From positions 62,001 through 126,000 of the forward strand of contig JAEINK010000001.1 of the NCBI GenBank assembly GCA_016342585.1: DNA of 64,000 nucleotides. Reading direction: 5' to 3'. Source of the stretch: Spirochaetales bacterium (GTDB taxonomy: Bacteria > Spirochaetota > Spirochaetia > UBA9216). Under the pieces are notes generated by a model. It ran no database searches and was not told where the DNA came from. It saw only the letters and a program-made list of their open reading frames with translations. Numbering within the stretch: the stretch's first letter is position 1; every line of letters starts with the position of its first letter. Shown here piece after piece: positions 48,056 through 56,200 of the stretch. The translations under genes and the position numbers were made by a program.

Positions 48056-49309
48056 CTAATGTTTAAAACTTCGCTGCCCGGTAAAAACCATAGCAGCATC
48101 ATACTCATTACAGGCTTCGATGGACTCAAAATCTCTCATGGATCCGCCGGGCTGGATAACAGCCTTGATCCCCTCATTGAGTCCCACCTCAATACCGTCA
48201 CGAAAAGGAAAAAAGGCATCGGAAATCATAACAGATCCCTTTAGACCGCCCTTTGACTCTTCAACCTCTTTTTCGATCTCAGCTCGCTTTTCTGCACTTT
48301 TCAGGAGATTCCAGGGGGTGGCATACCTTTCCCAGGCGAGGCGATCGGATAATTTTTTGTATGCTTTGTCCCTGGCAATTTCGGCAACACCGACCCGATC
48401 CTGCTCCCCTGTACCGATACCTATGGTGACCCCATCCTTTACATAGATGACCGAGTTTGAGGTTATCCCGCTCTCCACAAGCCATCCGAACATCATATCC
48501 TCATATTCCGCCTCGGTTGGTTCTCTGTTCACCTTATAATCTACGTCCTTATAGGTACAGACAGCCGGCAGGAGGTCGTCTCGGGATAATTTTGGCGTAA
48601 AAGACCACTGAGCAATGAGCCCGCCATCAAAAACCGATTTAAAATCGAGGAATTTCTCTCCTATATATTCTGAAAGGGCTGCTATATTCCCGATCTTCAT
48701 GACCCTGAGGTTTTTTTTCCCTGCAAAAAGCGCCATAACACCGTCTTCAAAATCGGGAGCAACCACAACCTCACAGTAGGATTCACAGATGAGCTCTGCG
48801 GTCTGCAGATCCATGGGGCGGTTTACCGCAATGGCGCCACCGAAGGCAGCTACCCTATCGGCCATGAGGGCCTTGATATAGGAGTCCGCCAGAGAAGAAC
48901 CAATGGCCACGCCACAGGGGTTATTATGTTTTACAATAACCGTTGCCGGTTTATCTGAAAAATAGCGCAGGATATTCAAAGCATTGTCCGCATCTGTAAT
49001 ATTGGTTTTACCAGGGTGTTTTCCCGACTGGACCAGTTCTATATCGGAAACAAGGTACTTTCCGGGGTGTATCATGGAAACCTCACCCAGGCTGAGGTTT
49101 CCATTTACCAGTTTATAAAAACCGGCAGGCTGGTCGGGGTTTTCTCCATACCGCAAGCCCATCCGTTCACCAGCTATATCCCATTCCACCTTTTCATAAA
49201 AAAGGGTTTGCCTCTCATCATTTCCATTGTGAAAGGAGATATCCATATGTGTCGGAAAAGAGTCCTTGTTCACCGTACTGTACATGGCTTTCAGGTTTTT
49301 GCTGCTCAT
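48056..49309 (-). CDS. purH: AICAR transformylase (free-standing C-terminal half of PurH)
   Basis: This 417-aa protein matches only the formyltransferase part of bifunctional PurH. LRYGENPDQPAGFY opens the domain (about 53-66), VKHNNPCGVAIG carries the catalytic Lys-His (about 125-136), and AAFGGAIAVNRP and VIQPGGSMRD follow. It transfers a formyl group from 10-formyl-THF to AICAR in purine synthesis. Its ATG comes directly after the TAG of the cyclohydrolase gene (TAGATG), with GAGG nine bases upstream, so this is a designed gene boundary rather than a frameshift. Confidence 0.93.
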   Translation of the reverse strand: MSSKNLKAMYSTVNKDSFPTHMDISFHNGNDERQTLFYEKVEWDIAGERMGLRYGENPDQPAGFYKLVNGNLSLGEVSMIHPGKYLVSDIELVQSGKHPGKTNITDADNALNILRYFSDKPATVIVKHNNPCGVAIGSSLADSYIKALMADRVAAFGGAIAVNRPMDLQTAELICESYCEVVVAPDFEDGVMALFAGKKNLRVMKIGNIAALSEYIGEKFLDFKSVFDGGLIAQWSFTPKLSRDDLLPAVCTYKDVDYKVNREPTEAEYEDMMFGWLVESGITSNSVIYVKDGVTIGIGTGEQDRVGVAEIARDKAYKKLSDRLAWERYATPWNLLKSAEKRAEIEKEVEESKGGLKGSVMISDAFFPFRDGIEVGLNEGIKAVIQPGGSMRDFESIEACNEYDAAMVFTGQRSFKH

Positions 49310-49996
49310 CTATTTATCCTCATCCATAAAGTTATAGTTTAATGCGGCATCTTTATCATTTATACCGGGAAGGTAGTTTGAAATAGCCGTATCATAATCG
49401 GCGGTATGTTTAAAAGCTTTTTTTGCCAGATCCCAACGTTTATGAAAGGATATTTTCCCCCCTGAAACCTTGAGTTCTTCAATTATAGAGGAATAATCGG
49501 AAGGATCACAGACCGAAGCCACACGAAGAAAATTCTTCGCTGAAGCCCTTACCATGCAGGGGCCACCTATATCGATATTTGCTCTGGCCGATTCAAGGGT
49601 ACACCCTTCAGAGGCGACTGTCTCTTTGAAAGGATAGAGGTTAACAATAACCATATCGATAGCGGCGCCACCGGTACGTTCAAGATCCTTAACATGGGCC
49701 TGGTTGTAGGTTTCACTCAGGAGTCCAAGGTAAATCTTAAAATCCAGGGTCTTTACAAGCCCCCCCTGCATTTCCGGCTGTCCCGTATACTCGGATACAG
49801 AGATTAGATTTTCACTCTCTTTCCCGAGTATCTCCTCAATTTTTGTGAAGGTACCCCCGGTAGAGAAGATTCGAACATCTGGATTGATTTTAACAAGCTC
49901 AGGAATGAAAGAATCGAGTCCGGATTTATCCGAAACCGATATTAAGACGTTCTCAATTTTTACGGAATTATCAATAGAAGTAACTTTATTTTTCAA
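49310..49996 (-). CDS. purH: IMP cyclohydrolase (free-standing N-terminal half of PurH)
   Basis: This 228-aa protein covers the MGS-like cyclohydrolase part of PurH. VSDKSGLDSF (about 19-28), STGGT, VNLYPF, NIDIGG and RASAKN supply the known catalytic Tyr, Asp and Lys. The usual VKTLHPKVHGG block instead reads VKTLDFKIYLG, which keeps the first Lys but loses the His-Pro. It closes FAICAR to IMP. The start is TTG 49996, with GGGGGA about eight bases upstream. It is coupled to the transformylase gene. Confidence 0.88.
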   Translation of the reverse strand: MKNKVTSIDNSVKIENVLISVSDKSGLDSFIPELVKINPDVRIFSTGGTFTKIEEILGKESENLISVSEYTGQPEMQGGLVKTLDFKIYLGLLSETYNQAHVKDLERTGGAAIDMVIVNLYPFKETVASEGCTLESARANIDIGGPCMVRASAKNFLRVASVCDPSDYSSIIEELKVSGGKISFHKRWDLAKKAFKHTADYDTAISNYLPGINDKDAALNYNFMDEDK

Positions 49997-50015
49997 AAAA
50001 ATATCCCCCTGTAAT

Positions 50016-50045
50016 TTTGTATCATGAAAAAGTTCATAATTGCAA
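50016..50045 (-). promoter_or_regulatory. Possible purH-operon promoter
   Basis: TTGCAA (plus 50040-50045), an 18-bp spacer and TACAAA (plus 50016-50021), preceded by TGA. It is about 20 bp upstream of the TTG start. Confidence 0.4.
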
Positions 50046-50180
50046 CGGGCAACCCCTTTCCACCTCCTGTTTTGCTCTTCAGGGCCTGTCCATGCTTATG
50101 TATGTGAAAATAAAATTGGCAGCGCTTCTATGAGCTGATTTTATACGAACCGAATTTAACACCAGCCGATAAGTGTATAG

Positions 50181-50209
50181 GCCTCGCTTGCCGCGAGGAG
50201 AGTCATTTT
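50181..50209 (+). repeat. Short palindromic repeat, copy A
   Basis: A stem CCTCGC/GCGAGG with a TTGCC loop is followed by GGAGAGTCATTT. It shares about 21 of 28 bases with the element at 52331-52358. It may be a dispersed hairpin element. Confidence 0.5.
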
Positions 50210-50313
50210 ACAATTATAATCAGACCTCTCTTCTCCAATTAGTTGATAAAAGAGGAGATGGGTGTTACATTGTTTTAAGTTTTATAACCTATCTTCTATA
50301 TAGAGGTGATATT

Positions 50314-50943
50314 TTGAAGCTCACAAGGAATATTTTTATACTATTTTTCGCAGTACTGGTGTTCACACCTGTTATTGCTCAGGAAACCATCGAAGATTTA
50401 CCTCCGGGGATCGAGCAGAATAAGGACCCGGGAATAGGCAGAATGAAGGGAGACCAGATATTCTCCTTTAACGCAGGACTTTTACTCCCTCTTTTCACTT
50501 CCGATACCGATTGGAATTTTGAAAGCGGGTTTGAGCACCTTTCTTTAGGTGGTGTCGGTTCCTTAGAGTGGAGCGGCCATTTAAATTCAAACCTTTTTGT
50601 AGGCGGTCAGCTTTCGGGGATGTTCGCTGTAACACCTAATCAGCGTACCTTCACCATGGTCCCCATTTGTGCCAGGGTTGGCTATATTTTTAATCTGCAT
50701 CCAATTACTATCCCCATAACATTGGCAGCAGGTTTTTCGTTCAACAACCTGGATGATCTTTTTGAGTTCACTCCCATAATTAAACCGGGAGCCTCGTTTT
50801 ATTGGAATATAAACTATGAATGGAGTGTCGGTTTTAACCTTAACTACTGGTGGGTTCCCGAGTTTCATACGGGGGATCTGGCAGGGCAGACAAGGTTCGG
50901 AAATTTTCTCGAAACTTCATTTTCAGCAGCTTATTATTTCTAA
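50314..50943 (+). CDS. Predicted outer-membrane beta-barrel protein
   Basis: The protein is about 209 aa. A signal peptide (about 1-21, ending VIAQ) is followed by an acidic linker and alternating amphipathic strands (about 50-209). It ends in an aromatic residue (SAAYYF), the usual barrel C-terminus recognised by the BAM complex. The start is TTG 50314, with GAGGTG six bases upstream. The family is unknown to me. It is co-transcribed with a lipoprotein gene 21 bp downstream, and the pair is isolated from neighbouring operons. Confidence 0.72.
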   Translation: MKLTRNIFILFFAVLVFTPVIAQETIEDLPPGIEQNKDPGIGRMKGDQIFSFNAGLLLPLFTSDTDWNFESGFEHLSLGGVGSLEWSGHLNSNLFVGGQLSGMFAVTPNQRTFTMVPICARVGYIFNLHPITIPITLAAGFSFNNLDDLFEFTPIIKPGASFYWNINYEWSVGFNLNYWWVPEFHTGDLAGQTRFGNFLETSFSAAYYF

Positions 50944-50964
50944 AGAAATTTTAGAGGAATTAAC

Positions 50965-52212
50965 ATGAAAAATACGATTATTTTACTGACAGCATTACTG
51001 ATAATCTTCTCTTTTACCGCCTGTGATGATAAGGAGATGGGTATCTTCTATTCCATCGAGGAAGAACGGAAAGTTGAAGACAATAAAATTGAAAATAATG
51101 CCTCCATTGGGAATATGGTTCTCTTCGGCGATAATTACTATGCTGCAGCAGGAAACCTTTATACGGTTAATGCAGCATCGAATTATGCCTATTATACAGA
51201 CAGTAACAGTGAGGGGACCTGGAGTATCGAAACCGGTCTCCCAGCTGATAAACTATGCATGAGTGTTGGTGAAGTCAATAATTCACTCTATGGTGTCTTT
51301 TTTGACAGGACAGATGTAAGTTCAGATCCATCAGATTTAAATGCGGATCTTTATGTAAAGGGTGTTGACGGCTGGACTGAATATGTACCCAGCGGTACCG
51401 ATATTCCCGCTGATTTAAAGATCGAAAAACTTGTAGCATTGAACGATGTGGGTTTTGTACAGGCCTATACCCTGGATGATTCCAATACGAGAAATTATGC
51501 TATTTATTTTTTTAATGGAACAAATTTCTCCGAACTGCCAACCTCGACTGTCGATCTGACTTCAGGGGTCAGTTCAGAATTTGATGTGGCTATGGATGGT
51601 GACTCTGATGGAGATTTTGAATACTGGATAACCTATGGAACCTCCCTGTTCACCTTGACCTCTGCCGATCCGGCAAATGCAACCCTGATTCTTGTAGAAG
51701 ACACTGCAATTTATTCAGGGACAAACGCTACAGACGATGACTCTCTTATGGGGATTTATCATTCTGATATTTTTGGAGCCCTTTTCCTGGCTAAATCTGA
51801 TGGTACCGTCTATTACAGAACCGACGCAACTGTTGCTGAGCCCTCTGTCATTTGGACAGCTGTAACCGATGAGGTTCCTACAGAACCGGGAGATTTTATC
51901 GATTTTACGTTCATCGGTAGTGATGGAACAACTATTAAAGAAGTTCTTCTTGTTGGTTCTCGAAATGGTTATTATGAATTTGAGAAGGTTGACGGGGTGT
52001 CTATCACGGAGACTGAATTTGTTCTCCCGGAAGAGAGTGCCAAACAGGCCACCTATTCTACCCTTGATCTTCGCTATGCTATTGTGAGTTCTTTTTTCGT
52101 CCATGAGATTTCTTCCGGGAACAAAATCCTATTTGCATTGACAATGAAGAACGGCCTCTGGTCGAATATTGAATATGATGACGAAGTGTACAGAATCTGG
52201 AATATAGAATAG
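50965..52212 (+). CDS. Predicted lipoprotein of unknown function
   Basis: This 415-aa protein has a signal peptide with lipobox FTAC (Cys near residue 20) and a beta-rich body with repeated GDNYYAAAGNLYTV- and FFNGTNFSEL-like segments. These suggest a propeller-type fold, but no family is recognised. AGAGGAA lies before the ATG. It pairs with the preceding barrel protein and ends at the terminator 52224-52260. Confidence 0.72.
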   Translation: MKNTIILLTALLIIFSFTACDDKEMGIFYSIEEERKVEDNKIENNASIGNMVLFGDNYYAAAGNLYTVNAASNYAYYTDSNSEGTWSIETGLPADKLCMSVGEVNNSLYGVFFDRTDVSSDPSDLNADLYVKGVDGWTEYVPSGTDIPADLKIEKLVALNDVGFVQAYTLDDSNTRNYAIYFFNGTNFSELPTSTVDLTSGVSSEFDVAMDGDSDGDFEYWITYGTSLFTLTSADPANATLILVEDTAIYSGTNATDDDSLMGIYHSDIFGALFLAKSDGTVYYRTDATVAEPSVIWTAVTDEVPTEPGDFIDFTFIGSDGTTIKEVLLVGSRNGYYEFEKVDGVSITETEFVLPEESAKQATYSTLDLRYAIVSSFFVHEISSGNKILFALTMKNGLWSNIEYDDEVYRIWNIE

Positions 52213-52223
52213 ACTAACTTTAT

Positions 52224-52260
52224 AAAAGGCAGCCTTATAAATACAGGCTGCCTTTTTTTT
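52224..52260 (+). terminator. Intrinsic terminator after the lipoprotein gene
   Basis: AAAAGGCAGCC pairs with GGCTGCCTTTT around an 11-base loop, followed by further Ts. Confidence 0.92.
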
Positions 52261-52262
52261 CT

Positions 52263-52326
52263 AATCGTGTTTAATGCCTCGCAAGCTCACCGCATTAAAT
52301 CACTTAGGCATAATTCCTTCACGATT
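52263..52326. repeat. Nested inverted repeats
   Basis: AATCGTG (52263-52269) pairs with CACGATT (52320-52326). Inside it TTTAATGC (52270-52277) pairs with GCATTAAA (52292-52299), enclosing CTCGCAAGCTC. The core resembles the flanking repeat copies on the opposite strand. There is no coding frame here. Confidence 0.55.
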
Positions 52327-52330
52327 GTCT

Positions 52331-52358
52331 GCCGAGCTTGCTCAGGGGAGAGTCATTT
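52331..52358 (+). repeat. Short palindromic repeat, copy C
   Basis: GCCGAGCTTGCTCAGG is followed by GGAGAGTCATTT, similar to 50181-50209. Its end overlaps the stop codon of the MotA-like gene. Confidence 0.5.
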
Positions 52359-53045
52359 ATCTTTCTCTTCTGCAATTTCTTCCAATAACTCTCTAAGCAG
52401 CTGAGGATTCGTTCCTCTTTGAATCTCGAGACAGGTGATCTCGAAGAGCTTTATCTTAAACCAGTCAGTATCCTGATTTCCAGGACTTCTTGTTTGTTCT
52501 TCGAAATAGCTTCTTAAATCGACAGGATCACAAGCTTCCATAATCAGCTCAAGTCCCCCTTTCAGCCTTTGGTCATTTTCCTGCTGAACACACCCTTCCA
52601 AACTCAGAATGCCATCTCGCCTGGCCTGAGTGGCATAGCTTAACAGGTGATCAATAAATGAAGGGAACTCTTTTTGTCCCATTTGATTTAATCCTGCGAT
52701 TACCGAAGCTGATTCAGCTGCTATCCTTTTAATTCTAAGTTCTTCCGAAAAGCCAATAAGCAGGCTCTCAGCACCGATGGAATCACTGACCACCCGGGCA
52801 GTAATTTCGCACTCGATGCCCCTGATCTTTTTTATAAGGTGAATGGAATCACGTCCCTCCCCCAATTTTGATATTCTGCGGCTGATTTCACCAAGAAGCA
52901 TGAAAATCCGTGTTTCAGAAGCCTCCACATTATTTTCACGGTAAATTTCATCGTAGAGCCCATCTGTGAAGGCGGTCGGCATATCAATCCATGTTCTGTC
53001 AGTTAACTCTTTGTCAATATTCTTCATAGTTATCATAAATATCAT
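52353..53045 (-). CDS. Soluble MotA-like cytoplasmic-module protein
   Basis: This 230-aa protein has no transmembrane helix. Residues about 135-185 contain ATQARRDGILSLEG and LKGGLELIMEACDPVDLRSYFE, the signature of the MotA cytoplasmic loop. The C-terminus (about 205-225) has LEIQRGTNPQLLRELLEE, matching the IxxGxNPxxLxxxL tail of MotA. The membrane helices that separate these parts in MotA are replaced by a short linker. The role is unknown; it may bind FliG or regulate the motor. Three ATG codons crowd the start (53045, 53036 and 53027) and none has a clear ribosome site, so the exact start is uncertain. Confidence 0.68.
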   Translation of the reverse strand: MIFMITMKNIDKELTDRTWIDMPTAFTDGLYDEIYRENNVEASETRIFMLLGEISRRISKLGEGRDSIHLIKKIRGIECEITARVVSDSIGAESLLIGFSEELRIKRIAAESASVIAGLNQMGQKEFPSFIDHLLSYATQARRDGILSLEGCVQQENDQRLKGGLELIMEACDPVDLRSYFEEQTRSPGNQDTDWFKIKLFEITCLEIQRGTNPQLLRELLEEIAEEKDK

Positions 53046-53149
53046 ATAAGATTCTTGTCCGGAAAGTCAAAAAGAAAATTGGAAAATAATTACATTTTTC
53101 AATACTGGGCAAAAAACAGGATGCGAACAGGATTCCAATACTATTATTC

Positions 53150-53181
53150 AAAATAAAGGACACCCTGCTTCCAGAGTGCCC
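53150..53181 (-). terminator. Terminator of the 1715-aa surface protein gene
   Basis: On the minus strand GGGCACTCTG pairs with CAGGGTGTCC (two G-U pairs) around a four-base loop, followed by TTTATTTT. Confidence 0.8.
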
Positions 53182-53204
53182 GTAACAATTAACGAATAAG
53201 GATT

Positions 53205-56200
53205 CTACTCTTGATAATATTCATCCGCACCCATGTCTGCCTGGGGCCGTATCCCATCATCAGGGTTAGGTCTAGTTTCCCTATCCCAGTCCAGAGAAAG
53301 ATCTTTCTGGAGGCTTATATCTACCCCCCCGTTTATACAGGCTGAGTTTCGCCTGAGGTGAGGATTTAGAGCGAACTTATCTGAAAAACTCTTCTCAGGT
53401 CCTTCATCAATGTTTGCATTCATAGGTCCACCCGCATGGCTCAGGTCACTTAAATTCAGTTCATCTACTGTTATATACGGAACATTTTTCTTATAAACGG
53501 TCTGCCATCCATGAAGGTTATTCCCTTGAATTCTCACCGCAAAATTTTCAGCTTCAATCCCCGTACCGTTCTGACCCGGATTATCCGATACAATGATATT
53601 GTTTATAATATTCAACTCTCTTCCGTTTCGGGCCTTGATGCCCACCGTCTTACCTTCACCACTTCTGAAAATCATAGTGTTATGGAAAAGGGAGACACCG
53701 CCCCCCTCAATCACAAGACCTTTAAGATCGGCAGTTTCATCTCCATGGAGATAGTTATTGATACCCCGCCCACTGGAGGCTGTTGTCCTGATTATATAGA
53801 TAAAATCATCCGCTTTTGCCTTAAGGGTGTTCCCCATAATGAGGAACCTTGAATTGTTAGCCTGGATCCCCACAACACCAACTTCGGCCGATAAATCTAA
53901 ATAGGAGTCCTGTAGAATAATCTCCGAGTTTTCACAAAAGATCCCCTGAACAACCCTGCCGCTCTCCATATTCTCTATAGTGGAATTCAGGATTGTTATG
54001 TCTGAATCCTTGGAATGGAGAGCTATGGCGTCTATGGAGCCGTCGCCAGTCATGATCTCCGACTGTTCGTCAATCCAAATGTCGGAATCGACTGACTTGA
54101 TAGACATGGTGGATCGGGCGCTTCCCGGAGAAAAGAGAGTCCCGAGAACCTTAATTGTACTACCTTCCTTTGCGGATAGTAGCAGGGATTGACGTGTACT
54201 TTCACTTCTCATGATCTTACAGCTTTCAAGGATGATAGTTCCACCGGAAGAAGAAAGCAGACTCTCCCCCTGAAACCGGTCTCCACTGCAGAGTGAATCG
54301 ATGAGAGTAAGCTTTCCACCGAAAACTTCAATCGGGGTCTTAATTGATGATTCACTTATACTAATCTCGGTGTTTTCAAGTTTCCAATCGCCGCCTTCCT
54401 GCTGTATTACAGCCGATGCGGAATCACCCTCAATGGCAACCCTTAAATCCTTAAAGACTCCTTTCCCGGCAATCAGGAAAACGGGTCTATCTGCAGGAAA
54501 AAACTCACCTGTTTGGATGGTACTGACAATATTTTCAGACGGTTCCCACGAGAGTTCATCAAAACCACCGAATATATTCAGTTCATCAGGGATAATTATT
54601 GTCTCATTTACCTCGTAATTCCCGCCAGACATGAAAACCGTATTTCGGCCAGTGACTTCAGAATAGGCCACAGCCTTCTCTAGGGATTTAAAGGGCCGGC
54701 TTCTTGTGCCACCATTCAAATCATTACCATTGGGTGATATATAGATGATCTCCCTGTCGATATAGAATTCCCAATCTTTTATCTCACTCTGATTCCCTGC
54801 CCGGTCCTTTCGATAGGCATAAATTCTATAGGTATCAAAGGTTCCCTCTTTAGATTCGATAACATGGGGTTTTGTGTAAAGCTCAAAATCGGGGAAGCCA
54901 TGATTGTCCTCACGGAATCCCTTCTGAAGGGCATAATAAATATCCGAATCACCATTGGGAAAGGTTATAACAAGGTCTTCCTGATAGTGCTCGCCGTCGG
55001 CTATACCCTCTATCACGGGAGCCAGGGGTTTGGTTTTATCAATTGTAAAATCAATCACCTGCTCGGTTCCGGCACCACCGGCACCAATTCCAGAGAAGGA
55101 GCGTATTTTCATACTGTATTCAATCCTCTCGCCATTACCAGCATCTAGATCCATACTTTTAGGGAATACGGGCGAAAAACGATTAACACTACCCGGCTCT
55201 TCGTCCCCTGTGGCGATCTCATAACGGATCAACCCCGACGACTCAATCCTGAACAGTCGTACCAGATTATTTGTCAGGTTTGATTCAGGATATCCTCCCA
55301 CTAACTCGCCATCCCGTAAGAATGGAAACCGGATACTCTTTACCTGCATCCCGGAAGAGTTGCCGGCCCTGTCTGTGACATAGGATTCCACTGTCAGGTT
55401 GTCTTTTCCATCAGGGAAATCAAGGGTCACAGGTTCGTTGAACAGGAGAAAGTCATCGCCCAGTTCGGGTATACGGAAGAAAAGCTCCTGGTTAGCCCCT
55501 ACATCCCATGAGAGAACAAATTTCTTAAGATCTTCCATAACCTGAAACTGGAGTTCACCCCTTTCAACCGGAGCCATTCTATCAATTACAAAATAAAGAA
55601 GATTCTCGTCATCACTCCATGTTCCTGCTAAATTCCGGGCCTTATACCTTAGAATAACAGGGGTTTTCAGACCGTCAGTCCCTTTGAAGTAGAGTCCTTC
55701 CGGATCGAAAACAGGAGACTCATCATTAATCTCCGATGGAACTCTTCCGTTATAGGAAACCTCATAATGGACAATAATATCCCTGCTTAGTTGAGAGAGC
55801 AGCAAAGTCACAGCCGATGAGGTTAATCCCTGTTCGGGAACGCCGGCAACATCGGGTATATCCGGAGTGGTATTATCAATGACAAACCAGTGAAGCTCTT
55901 CCCCTCTGGTTCTGTTTCCTGCTATATCTTCGGTTCCAATACGATAGAAAATTTTTCTTGATATACCATCGGGAACGGAAAACCTTTTCTCTTTAAAAAG
56001 ACGCCCTCCGTTTTCTCCAAAGGGGTCCCCCGGGGTCTGATCGAAATAGGTAAAACTGATAAAAACGCTGTCCTCTACATCGTCAGGTACGGAAAGGAAG
56101 ACATCGCCACTGTAGACAGCCTGATCCTCGATTCCTGTTAAGAGAGGAATGAGGGGGGGATCCAGATCCATTGTGAAAAAAAGCTCCACCGGTTCCGAAA

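Larger units (their letters stand above)
49997..50313. other. Intergenic region between purH and the outer-membrane protein gene
   Basis: This divergent 317-bp spacer holds the possible purH promoter (50016-50045) and one copy of a short palindromic repeat (50181-50209). It also contains AT-rich sequence with a TATAAT at about 50216 that has no matching -35. No protein gene is convincing. The frame that runs through it on the plus strand into the next gene has no ribosome site before 50314. Confidence 0.6.

Noticed and set aside
49300-49320. Frameshift or point mutation splitting purH
   Set aside because: The junction TAGATG has a proper ribosome site, and both halves are complete at the domain boundary.
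49993-50052. A 19-codon leader peptide before purH with AGGAGGTGG upstream
   Set aside because: The likely promoter lies inside this frame, so transcripts would not contain its start. There is no sign of an attenuator.
50173-50313. Upstream extension of the outer-membrane protein reading frame
   Set aside because: The added residues precede the signal peptide and lack a ribosome site. TTG 50314 has GAGGTG and starts the signal peptide.
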